Assembly (NCBI RefSeq): GCF_020921035.1
Contig: NC_063157.1
Location: forward strand, 22,027,015 to 22,091,014
Reading direction: 5' to 3'
DNA from: Rhodamnia argentea
Lineage: Eukaryota; Streptophyta; Magnoliopsida; Myrtales; Myrtaceae
Length of the DNA: 64,000 bases
In this document: piece by piece, positions 40,392 through 51,090 of the stretch
How positions within the stretch are numbered: the stretch's first letter is position 1
Layout: each line of letters opens with the position of its first letter
Position numbers and translations under genes: made by a program
Notes under the pieces: generated by a model
What the model was told of the DNA's origin: nothing
The model's database searches: none
The model's input: the letters and a program-made list of their open reading frames with translations, nothing else

Positions 40392-40421
<30 letters not shown>
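40392..40421. repeat. (GA)n tract in the presumed CYP90A1 leader
   Basis: About 90 bp upstream of the start codon, read as (CT)n in the transcript direction. CT-rich leaders are common in plants and can influence transcription through GAGA-binding (BPC) factors. Confidence 0.85.
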
Positions 40422-40425
<4 letters not shown>

Positions 40426-40590
40426 CAGGAAATTGTGTCTCAGAATCAAAATTGGAAGAGGAAGGTAATTAAAAGAGGAGAGATATTTTTTTCCTTTTTT
40501 TTGGGGGGGAGGGAGGATCCGACAACTCACTCTCCTTTTGTAGGTTAGAGTGTGTCTGGATGAGACTGTCCGAAAGTAATGGAAAAGGAA

Positions 40591-40600
40591 GGCTTTAAAT
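40591..40600 (-). promoter_or_regulatory. Possible TATA-like box of CYP90A1
   Basis: The minus strand reads CCTATTTAAAG about 285 bp upstream of the start codon, with the (CT)n leader downstream of it. This is the best AT box in the proximal region. It is a consensus match only. Confidence 0.35.
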
Positions 40601-43600
40601 AGGGAATTGGAAGATAAGAGAGTATAAAATTTCATTTGGATTTGGAGTAATTACTTTCTTGCCTTTGGTATTAGCATAATTGTATATTCGGCAATTATGT
40701 ATTTATCAATCTTTTTTAGAAAGGAATTTTTTTTTTTATTACAGACTCAGCCCATATATTGAGCTTTTTTTTTTTTTGTATTTGTACTAATAATTGCACT
40801 ATATTTAAAATTTTATAAGAAATTCATTTAAGGGCGGCTAGTCGGGGAGTAGTGTCTGTTTTCCGAAATGAGCAAAGGAAGAGTCTCGACCGGCGATCGA
40901 AGCGGCAGACATGGCGGAGAAATGGGAGAATACGCGCCAAATATTCGGAATACAAAAAAACTATATGAACAACGAAAAAGTATATGAATCTATTTACAGG
41001 ATTTATTAGATGATTATTTAAGAAAACATATCAATTAAGGACATAAATAATCAAAGAGAGCTATATGTGCAATCATGAGAGCGACAGAGAATCGAGAGAA
41101 ATATTTTCATTATCTCGAACATGGAAAAATATTCTCGAGAAATGTCTCGGAGAATAATGACGCCTTTTTTTGGTGGCTCGTGATGGACTAGCAGCATGTG
41201 CAATTGGTTCAACTTGCTAGGTCGTGCTTAAACATACATATACCATGTCACATACACAAATATATCCTATGTGTTTCCTGGGGACTTTCTCTAACACAAA
41301 GGAACAAAATAATTGACGCCATGGGTCGGAAAAATGTTGTTTTTTGGGAAGAGATAAAGGGTGGTTTGGACAGTGACATGCACGTAAGCACCGAATCATC
41401 TTGATTTCTAAAAGGAAAATGGCAACCGATTTGGGAAATACGTACTTTGGTTAATTTACATGTTGAAAAATTCGTCCCGAAATAGTATTTAGATTGGTGT
41501 TATGGTCACGAATATTAGTTATAAGCCAAAATTTAGTTATCCACATAAAACTCCACGTAATGACCCTTAAGCAAATGTCATTTTCCTCCCTAGACTTTAG
41601 TCATTTGCATTCTCTTGTCTCGGACCAAATTCTAGCACTGGGATAATGACAACATCACGACGGGGTCCACGTCCAATAACTGAGTTGGACAAAGTCGTTT
41701 TTGGAAGAGGAATCGAAGAATCATGGCCGAAAAAAAAAAACATGCTCCATATAAAAATTGTTACATGAGCAGTGAAAAAACATCTCATCGTATTATACAA
41801 ATCATTTGTCCTTAATCTGCCGAATTAATTCAAAACTTGATGCGCCAACAAATGCGCACGTGTCATGTGGTGGGGAACTTTATGCTGAACAAAATGATTC
41901 TTTGGGAAATTAATACTTAATAACGACATTAATATATTAAGTTATTTGACTGCTTGTGATGGCCCACGATGCCACACAAGGACATGGGAGAAGACTATAT
42001 AAATTCCTTAGGAATGTGCGTAATTACTAGAAATTAGCAGTCTGAACAATCGTATCGCTGTCTCTTAATCTTAATCAAAGAATTTAATCTTGTACCCTTT
42101 CGCGTATTAAGAATGAAAAATTCGACTGCAATTGCTCCCGGAGTTTCGAGCGAATCGATGTCCGCCACGCTTGCCACTTGCCTTTTTTAGGGTTTTCCCC
42201 CAATCTTTATACTAATTCCATATGAAGCATGTGCAATGTTGGCCACCAAGCGAGGCTTTGATTGTGCAAGTTAAAAGTGAGAGAAACGCCCACTTTTTTC
42301 GTTTGTTTATTGAATCGTGGCTTGGGACACGGATAGGTGCCATCATGTGTGCAGGTGATGGAATCAAATGTTCTCTCCATCAGGAAGGTTTTTGTTCGAA
42401 ACCCCCCAAATTAAATAACTGAGGGGAGAAAAAAAAATAATGATATTTGCACACTCCCACTTTAAGAAAAGAATAAATATCAAACACTTGAAATTGCTAG
42501 TCTAGTTCTAATCGACATGTAGATTGATAGTGAGCAAACCAAAGATGAGCACCCGGAACAAACTTCGATTTGCTGATCGTGAACACGACAGAAAGTTTAA
42601 CGCTCGGTTGCATGCATAATTTTACTCAGAGTATAAGTAGTCACGGATCTTATAATTTCCAAAAGAGCGTGTAGTCATGAGATCGGTGAGTTTTTTGATA
42701 ATCAAGAATTCTGAATTTACTCGCCGAAAGTGGATTTTTCTTGTTTTAATACATGAAGAGCGGTAAAATGTGCGTTAGTCCAAACCGCGAATGTATGTAA
42801 CCCCCCAATAGACCAATCATGCTCCTTAGTGGGGCAAAACCCCAAAAGCGCCATCCATCTTTGCTTTCCATAGTCATCATTATCCCCAAAGATAGAGTAC
42901 TGAGTTAAATCTACATCCAATCTCCCCAAGCACCAATGGTCTGAGTTGCCAAGATAATGAAAGCTTCTAAAGAACAAATGATTGAGCAAAAGGAAAAGCT
43001 CAAAGCACTACAAGAAAAACATGAGGATCGTGCCATGCAATAATAATGATGTGCTCAAATTTTGAACAGTTGTGCATGTTCATGCTGCCATGTTAATCCA
43101 CATGGTCCCCAATAAGGGACACTCAAGCTGGCTACCCACTCGACAAAGACCTTAAAAAAAAAAAATGGTCCCCAAAAAAAAATATGAGCAAAATCCCACA
43201 AACACAGACTTTTCCAAGAAAGTAAAAGAGAGAAAAAGAGAGGATCGATCACATCAATCATGGGTTCTCGTACTCGATCCGCACTTCCATCTCTAAGTGG
43301 CCAGCACTTACAAACATCCTTAAACCCCCATGTTCTTGATCTCGATGTTGTTAAAACGAAAGATGTCACTCGAAAGCAAATCTGGGTCTTTTGTTTTAAT
43401 GGCGATAGGGGCTTTTTTGTTTTTCATTTTTGTTTATTTGTCATCATCGAGATCTGCAAAAGGAATGTCGAGTATGGGAGGGTTACGTGTAATGGTTGCT
43501 TATAATTTGGTCAGTTGATTTCGAGACAGAGTGTATGGAGCTCATGATTTTTGGTGTTTCTTAAACAAATTGTTTAGTTGCTGCAAGATGTGTCAATTCG

Positions 43601-44064
43601 TGATGTATTCAAAAGCTTTACATCATCAGCCTTCTATGAATCGGAAAAATTACCAACAAAAAAAAAAAATCCTCACTTGTGGTCGGAGGGATTGAAAAAC
43701 AAAGTCCAGGAGAAAGAAATACCGAAGAAAGAAAAGAAAAAATTAAAGTAAGAATAAATTATAAAAGTATTAAATATTAAAAAAAATTTCACGTCGGTAT
43801 TGACCAGCTAAAATTGGCGGATGAACTGAATTGGCATCAATGTAAAATATTTACTATTGAAATGACACAATTGTAATAGATTTAGGATTTTTTGGGTAAT
43901 TCTCCCTTCTCTGTTCCCGAAAAATCGTATCTGCTCGGCTAAGGGTTTCCATTACTGGTCTTGGCAAGGCTTTGCTTCTAGGACACTGTTTTTTCCTTCC
44001 TTTTTTGAGCATATGAAATCCTAGAAAATCAAATAAAATTAATCCTAAGGATATTGATTGAAAT
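40601..44064. other. CYP90A1 upstream region and gene desert
   Basis: 3.5 kb without a recognisable gene. A CGCACGTG at 41855-41862 overlaps a G-box and a brassinosteroid response core. A CTATATAAA with a leader-like stretch at 41995 leads to no coding region. Frames at 42717-42989 (minus) and 43260-43518 (plus) match nothing I know. Confidence 0.4.
41855..41862. promoter_or_regulatory. Overlapping BRRE core and G-box far upstream of CPD
   Basis: CGCACG (complement CGTGCG, the BZR1 response core) overlaps CACGTG. It lies 1.55 kb from the CPD start. BZR1 represses CPD through CGTG(T/C)G in Arabidopsis, but this distance weakens the case. Confidence 0.3.
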
Positions 44065-44748
44065 TGGGAAAATCGCCCAAGAAGTTATAAATTTATTGCA
44101 CTTTTATCAATTCAATCCTAGACCGTTTAAATTTTCAATTGAGTTCATCCGACTAATTTTGATCGAAAATCACCGATGTGGACGTCCGTTGTCCTACATG
44201 GCACGACCGGCTTTGACATGGATAAATTTTAATAATATTTCAATTTTTTCTTTTTCTTTTTTTTTGGTTTCCCTTTTTTACTTTTTCTTTTTCTCTTTTG
44301 TTTCCCCTTCTCTTTTTTAATTTTTCCTTTTTTCCCTCCATCGGCCTCAAGCGTGGGCTGCCCTCCCTGGCTTGGCGAGCGTGAGGGTAGCCCTTTGCCA
44401 CCCTCGCCTAAGGCTAGTGACCTCCGCCGGTCATTGATGAGGCCCGACGAAGAGAAAAAGGAAAAAAAAAAAAAGAAGCAAAAAGAATATAGAAGGAAAA
44501 TAGAAAAAAAAGAATTATTTAAAAATTCAAAAAATATTAAAATATTATTTAAAAATGTCAACGTCGGCGTCAGGTATGCCATATAGAACGGTTGGCTCCA
44601 CGTCAGCAATTTCTGATCAATATTGATCGGAATGACTCAATTGGTAAAACATGAAAAAGTTTTAGGACTTAATTGGTAAAATTAAAAGTTTAGGACTGAA
44701 TTAGCAAAAGTGTAACAAGTTTAAGAGTTTTTGGACAATTTTCCCGAC
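44065..44748. mobile_element. Inverted-repeat element, family A (solo copy)
   Basis: The left arm starts GGGAAAATCGCCCAAGAAGT and includes TTGCACTTTTATCAATTCAATCCTA-type sequence. The right arm ends ...GACAATTTTCCC and carries the reverse complement (AATTAGCAAAAGTGTAACAAG). Arms are roughly 150 bp or more with a T/A-rich and GC-rich core (GGCGAGCGTGAGGG). It is non-coding. Long arms recall a Mutator-type or foldback MITE. No target duplication is clear. Confidence 0.7.
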
Positions 44749-45393
44749 CGAAACCCATAGCTAATCATAAAAAAAGATATGCTTAAACTAAAAAGAACGT
44801 GACATGTGATCGGCGAATCATATGACGTGCCTACATATCGTCGAGTTTCGAAACTATTCTTCGTTTGCAATTCCATTTTTACTGTTTATCGTGCCCGATT
44901 GCCACATATCATACGACTTTCATATCATTGGATTGCCTGGCGCATGCGTAAGTAATTTGCAAAACGATATAAGCAAGTAACATCATGTATGATTCTATTT
45001 GGATTCTTCCTTCCTTCTTTCTTTCTTTCCCTTTAATTGCATTCATTTAGTACCACTGTGTTTGACATGCCAATGAACCGACACTACCCTGATCCTACAA
45101 AACAAAAAGATAACGCAGGTCCCGTCTCTTCGTAAGAAATTTATCTGCCTTAACTTGCTCATCGGATTTTTCCTTTTGGAGACAGTTGTTCTGTCAATCG
45201 CTAACACGATCGTCGAGAAAGAAAAAAAATGTCACGAAAAGAAAAGCAGGAGGAGTTAGAAACATCACCAGCATAACTTGGCCCGATCTTTAGCCGAACT
45301 TCGCCCAGACAAGCATTTCATCTTCAATATCTCATGGATGCTCATGGCAACATTCGCTCGCACGTGCATTGCATGAACTTGGCAATTGAGCAC

Positions 45394-45815
45394 TAGACCT
45401 GTCAAAATGGGTGATAAATCTATTTTTTAATCCATATATGATAGATTGAGTTGTTATATGAGTTAGTTATATTCAATAAAAGATCATAAATGAGATTAAA
45501 CATAACATGAGTGTTAAATGAGTCGTAAATAGATTCACACCTTATTCGGTTTCAACCTACCTCCATGACTCTCTCTTCATGCTCTCTCGCCTCACTTGAT
45601 TTTGCGCTCATGTACTTTGAACTCTCACATCAATTTGTGTATGAATTTTTCTAGATTGAATTAAATATGAAAGTGTTTTAAGAGTATGGGTCAGGTTGGG
45701 TTGATTATGAGTCGACAAATTTGCATTGCGATGTATGGGTCATAAACGAATTAAATGGTTATATTTGGATCAGACCATTTATAATCCAGCCCGATTCACC
45801 CGTTTGATAGGTCTG
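45394..45815. mobile_element. MITE-like element with TAGACCTGTCAAA / CAGACCTATCAAA termini
   Basis: The left terminus TAGACCTGTCAAAATGGGTG matches the complement of the right terminus CAGACCTATCAAACGGGTG with few differences. The TAG/CAG start and the GTCAAA-GGGTG theme resemble the hAT-type element at 655. No exact 8-bp flanking repeat was found. The 422-bp body is AT-rich and non-coding. Confidence 0.65.
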
Positions 45816-46859
45816 GCTCATGGTGACCCACTCTGAACATTACGATCCATGTGCGAGGTTGACACTGCACGGACGCATGTTCCATGTCCTACGTACTCTC
45901 GGGGTCCATGCCATGACATCCATTGACTAACACTTCACTCTTTGGTCCATCCCCACGTATTTCGTACGGCCCACCGATGCTCTCCACTACATTAACATCG
46001 TGTGTGCGGCCGAAATTCAAGCCGGGAAATGCACCACGACATTAGTGTACCTTGCCCACCATTTTAAGAGTTGCGTACACAGAGGCTTTAAAAAAAAAAA
46101 TCAGTCATGAAAAGTTACCGCGAACAATGTTTTAAATCTTGACGGAATGGATCGGAAAAGGTCTATTCGGATCACCCGTGCATGTATTGTCACACGCAAT
46201 CATTTATGAAAAAAGTACGATGAGAGCGAGCTTTGATTATTAGGATTACATGTGAGCTGTGTTAGGAAAATTTCACCTCGAAAAATTGATATCATAAAAA
46301 TCGGTTAATGTATCCTAGCTGGCCAATAACTTAGTGGTTGGAACTTTCGAGTGAGTATAAGTTCAACTGGATATCTCGACCGGTCATAATTTGGACTCGC
46401 TCTTGGCGATCTCCCCAAGCGAAAGTATCGAGTTTCCGTTGCGCTCTCCCAACACTTGATAAGTTTTTATTGGCATTCTAACGCATAATTAGTTGAATGC
46501 ACAGCCCGTTCTAATAATGGCTAATGCTCACGGGCAAGAATCAAGTTATCGTCTCTTCAAGCATTACAATCTTCTGGAGGTATTGGATTCGTGTTAAATG
46601 CATTTCAAACATTTCATGTGGGTTTTACTACAAGGTTTAAGGAGATTAAACCAAGAGGGTTTTAGCGTACGAATATCCTTCTGTTTGTTCACCACGTGTT
46701 TAGGCGATTGGGCATGTCTGAATGAATTACACAAAGTACTTGAAGGGTGAATTTAATACGATTGACGACATGATCAGCCACCTCGATACTAAGGGGGTTG
46801 GTATATATTTAGGGCTTAGGAATAATTCGAAACTCCATTCATGGCATCTTCACAAGTGG
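45816..46859. other. Intergenic DNA, no gene recognised
   Basis: AT-rich unique-looking sequence with no credible open frame or repeat arms. Confidence 0.4.
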
Positions 46860-47050
46860 AGAATTACCAAAAAAATCATAAACTTATTGCATTTGTACCA
46901 ATTCAATTTTAATTTTTTTTTTCTAATTTGAGTCCTAAACTTTTTAAATAATTTTTTGTCTTTTGTTTTCTATTTTAGGCTTTGGGCCGGCGATCTCCGT
47001 CGATCCCTATGCAAGGGCCTACGAGCCCTCGCCGGCCGCTAGGCAAGAGA
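46860..47050. repeat. Left arm of family A element (split by hAT copy 2)
   Basis: Matches the family A vocabulary (ATAAACTTATTGCATTTGTA, then a GC-rich core GGCCGGCGATCTCC). The opposite arm resumes after 49951 and ends near 50210 with TTGGCACCGTTGTAATAAG, its reverse complement theme. Confidence 0.65.
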
Positions 47051-47058
47051 CTACAAGC
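47051..47058. repeat. Target-site duplication of hAT copy 2, left
   Basis: CTACAAGC precedes the terminus TAGAGGGGG and recurs exactly at 49944-49951. Confidence 0.88.
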
Positions 47059-47164
47059 TAGAGGGGGCCATTTGGACCCGTGGGCCCGGAACCGGCCCGT
47101 TGACCGGGCCCACGATTCCGGAACCGTGGGAACCGTGAAAAAAAAAAAAAAAAAAAGGGGGCTC

Positions 47165-47195
47165 GGGGGCGGAGAGCCGTTGGGCTCTCGCCCCC
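47165..47195. other. GC-rich hairpin near the transposase leader, copy 2
   Basis: GGGGCGGAGAGCC pairs with GGCTCTCGCCCC around GTTG, like the hairpin at 14322-14352 in copy 1. Confidence 0.6.
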
Positions 47196-47448
47196 GGCCC
47201 GCCACTACCCCCTCCCCCCCTTTGGGCCGTTGCCAACGGCTCTTTGGCCGTTGCTTTATCAAAAAAAAAAAGAATTAAAAATAATTATTGCCTATAAATA
47301 CATATGCTTCCCATTTCATTTTTGTCACAAATTCTCTGAACAATCTCTCGAATTCTCTCCGAAATCCTCTCAAATCGCTCAAATTTTCCCAATTCTCTCA
47401 ATCCCGACTCAATTCTCTCAATCGGATTTCCGATCAATTCTCTCAAAA

Positions 47449-49614
47449 AAGGCAAGTGGAAGCGTAAATGCCGACAAGGGCAAGATGACTATGGGAGATT
47501 CCGAGTATCCCATTCCTAAATATGATCCTCGTGAGTATGCAAGTTGGGAAGACGACGACGATAATATCAACTATGTCCCGATTCCGAACGTCGAGCACAT
47601 CCCAACACAAGAAAGTCTTCATCCTCCCACTGGTGTCGAAGAAACGTCAACGGCAAATGAGCTGGAACGGAAGGGCCGAGATAATACATCGGACTTGTGG
47701 CTACACTTCGACAAGGTACGTGATGAAGTCGAAGGTGAGTATAATATAAAATGTAAATATTGTTCGCAAACATATAAATTTACGAAAGGAGACGACTACG
47801 GAACATTCCGTCGGCATTTGACGAAAAAACATCCAACGCAAGCGGGGATCGACAATACGCAACAACAAATTTCCGGGTACGCCACTTCTAATCCTCATCC
47901 TTTATTTCGTTTCACCGAAGCACTTTATAAACAAACATTAGGTGAATATGTTGCCCTTGATCATGCTCCGTTTAATACTGGTGAAAATTTTAATATGAAA
48001 TATTTGATAAATACTGCGTTGGTTCCGCAAGCGCCAACTATTCCAAAAAATACTCTTAAACGCGAAATTTTTCATCTTTATAAAAAAGGAAAAAAATCTT
48101 TAGCAAAATTTTTTCGGAATTCAATGGACATGTGCATATAGGTAGCGATATTTGGAGTGATCCTTGGCAAATTCATTCTTATATGGATATCACGTGTCAT
48201 TGGATAGATGACAATGGATGATTCAAAAAAGTCTTATTGCATTCCGAGTTTTTGATGAAAGACATTCGGCTCATAATATTTATAGAATAATTAGGCAAGT
48301 TTTAGAAGAATATAATTTAATAAATAAAGTATTTTCAATTGGTTTTGATAATGCCGCCACAAATACCGCTTCTATTCCCGAATTAGAAAATATTTGCAAA
48401 CCCACTTTTGGCGGACAATTTTTTCACATTAGATGTGCTTGTCATGTTTTAAATTTATGTATACAAGATGGTTTACGAACTCTTGATACTTCTCTCGCCC
48501 CAATAAAAAGTACAATTAAATTTTTATGGAGTCGTCCCCAATGTATGAAATCATGGGGAAAATTTTGTAAACAAAATGGGAGAATGGCAAGAAGATTTCC
48601 AAAAGATATTCCGACTCATTGGAATTCTACGTACGAGTTGCTTCGGCAAACTTTTGAATATAAATATTTATTATGTATGTTTATTTCACAAAATATTCCC
48701 GAAATTACTTTACTTCCTCAACATTGGGACGTTTGCAAGAAAATTTTAGATATTTTGAAAATTTTTAATGATGCTACTAAGACTTTATCTGGTATTTATT
48801 ATCCTACAACGCATTTATTTTTAATAGAGTGTGTTAATATTGGTAGTGTTTTTAGTGAATATGAAAATGATACCGAATTAGGTCGAACTATTTTAGTAAT
48901 GCGAGAAAAATGGTTGCATTATTATTTGCAAATTCCTCTTGTCTATTTAGTTGGTATTGTTTTTGATCCACGTATTAAATTAGACGGTTTACAAGATTAT
49001 TTGAATGTGTATTATCATGATTGTTTACATTTGGAAGATTCAATAGATATTTCAAATATATTAGGAGATGTTAAAGAATCTATAGTAACATTATATGGAG
49101 AATTTTGTAGTAGATATGGTTTAAGTGATTCTGGATCTTTACAATCTACTGCCTCACGTAGCAAAGGTGGTAGTTCACTTAGTAGAGGGTATAATATGCT
49201 TAAGAGTAGGCAAAAAAAAAACAAAAAGGGGCAATAGGTAGTATTTCTGAATTAGAAAAATATTTAACCACTCAATTTGAGTTTCGTGATGCAGAACATA
49301 GTACAGATTTCGAAATCCTGAAGTGGTGGAAGAGTCACCAAATCGAGTATCCAATTCTCGCCCTCATCGCTCGTCAAATATTAGCAACCCATTCTTCAAC
49401 GGTTGCAGTTGAACAAGCATTTAGTGCTGGAGGATTAATTTTGGACTCTCGCCGTTCAAGATTAAGCCCGGACTGCGTGGAAGCTCAAGCTTGTGTCGGC
49501 GATTGGACGAGGGCGAAATATCGACACCAAGAGTTAGATCGTGAACACAAATTTTTTAGTGATGATGTTGGAGATACCACCGCCACGGGTACCACAACGG
49601 GTAACGACGATTGA
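47449..49614 (+). pseudogene. hAT transposase with BED zinc finger, frameshifted
   Basis: Same protein as the copy at 11902-14066. The start codon is AAG instead of ATG. Compared with copy 1 there is a one-base loss at about 48114, a one-base loss at about 48214 and a two-base gain in the A-run at 49211-49220. These sum to zero, so frame is regained, but two internal segments are read out of frame with stops. The C-terminal hATC domain (LIARQILATHSSTVAVEQAF, LDSRRSRLSP) is intact to a stop at 49612. Copy 1's stop at 12447 is absent here (ISNILGDVKES). No functional transposase can be made. Confidence 0.92.
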
Positions 49615-49943
49615 CGATAAGGTAAGTTGGGGTTCTCAAAGGTAAAAAAACTACATAGGCTTTGATTCTTCTATCCCCAAGAAGATATGTAGGCGCTTAA
49701 TGATAATTCATTAAGTTCAAGCCCATTCCTTCTTTCTTTTTTTTTGCCCATATTTTATTACAATGTACAATTTAATTGTATTTTATAATTTATAATTTAT
49801 TATATTTATTTTATTATTTATTATTTTAAAAATTATTATTAAAAAGGAATCGGAATGAAGCGGCGGTTCCGAAGCGCAACCGGAACCGGCCCGGAACCGG
49901 AATTATACACGGCCGGTTCTCGAACCGGAACCGGCCGTGTCCG

Positions 49944-49951
49944 CTACAAGC
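49944..49951. repeat. Target-site duplication of hAT copy 2, right
   Basis: CTACAAGC, exact match to 47051-47058. Confidence 0.88.
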
Positions 49952-50210
49952 CCTCCCGACCACCGAGCGAGGGATCATGACACTTGCCCGGTTCGATGAT
50001 CGTCGGCCTCTTGCCGGCCCAAATCCTTAAAAAAAGAAAATTAAAAAATATTATTAAAAATTTACCACATCAGCGGGTGCCGGCTAAATGAACTAAATTG
50101 ACACAATTGTAAAAATTTTAGGACTCAATTAGCCAAAAAATATTTAAAATTGAATTGGCACCGTTGTAATAAGATTTAGAATTTTTTTTTTACAATTTTT
50201 TCTTTCACAA
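49952..50210. repeat. Right arm of family A element
   Basis: Continues the GC-rich core (GCGAGGGATCATGACAC, GTCGGCCTCTTGCCGGCCC), then GGACTCAATTAGCCAAAAA and TTGGCACCGTTGTAATAAG, which mirror the arm at 46860. Confidence 0.65.
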
Positions 50211-50231
50211 GACATAGCAAAAAAAAAAATT

Positions 50232-50237
<6 letters not shown>

Positions 50238-50273
<36 letters not shown>
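50238..50273. repeat. (TA)n microsatellite
   Basis: Uninterrupted alternating TA, directly beyond the end of the family A element. Confidence 0.95.
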
Positions 50274-50278
<5 letters not shown>

Positions 50279-50719
50279 ATAACCGAAGTATAGGTAATAA
50301 TTACTCTCGACTTTGAGGGAGCAGCTGATAACTCGCCGACACAATTATTATTATTAATTTTATTTTTTTTTGTCATAGAAAAGAGTTGTGACATACATAT
50401 AGGTGAGGCTCCTACTATTTTTCGCTTTTTACCATTATTGCCGACACATGATAAAGACATTTGACTCCGGTCGAAACTCATGTACACGCGAGGTGACGAC
50501 GCCATGCAAAGGGCTCTTGTGGTCAATCCACATATGTACAAGAGAGAGCGCCAGGGTTTCAGTTGTTCATGTCATGACCCATCTCATATCTCCTTCCGCG
50601 AGTCGCACTTCTCCATCTTACGTCAATTGCACTCGCCATTCTCAGTCCGATTTGCAAGTGAGGAAGAGGCATGAAAAAGTATGACGGTTCATTTGTTCCC
50701 GAGTCGTAATTTGACAAAA

Positions 50720-51090
50720 AATTATAAAAAAAATGTTAAATTTACTATAATTATGCCAACTCAGTCCTAAATTTTTTTTTTTTTACCAATTCAGTTTTAA
50801 ATCTTTTACATTCGTGCCAATTCGATCTGAAACGTTTTACATTTCTGCCAATTCAATTATCTTGATCAATTTTGATCGAAAATTACCGAGGTGATCAATT
50901 TTCAATGATATTTTGATATTTTTAGAAACTTTTTATTTCCTTTTTCCGTTTTCTCTTTTCTTTCTCGTTCTTTATTTGTTTCTTCGTCTTCCTCCAGTCA
51001 ACCATGGAGCCCGATGATCGGCTAGAGGCGAGGGCTCGCGAAGCTCGCAATTCTCGTTCACCAAGGGTGGGCGAGGATTGCCCATGGAAT
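50720..51090. repeat. Partial family A element (one arm plus core)
   Basis: Has TATGCCAACTCAGTCCTAAA, CCAATTCAATTATCTTGATC and GATCGAAAATTACCGAGGTG, then a GC-rich core (GGCGAGGGCTCGCGAAGC). The matching right arm is missing, so the copy is truncated. Confidence 0.55.

Larger units (their letters stand above)
47059..49943 (+). mobile_element. hAT transposon, copy 2 (near full length, inactivated)
   Basis: 2,885 bp in the opposite orientation to copy 1, with the same 5' end TAGAGGGGGCCATTTGG and the same subterminal GGAACCGG arrays. It is flanked by an exact 8-bp CTACAAGC repeat. The 3' end reads GGCCGTGTCCG and then the repeat. The expected final CTA of the element coincides with the first three bases of the repeat, so either three bases were lost or the terminus is imprecise. 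Confidence 0.9.

Noticed and set aside
44229-44609. 126-aa Lys/Phe-rich frame
   Set aside because: Arises from homopolymer A/T runs inside a family A inverted-repeat element.
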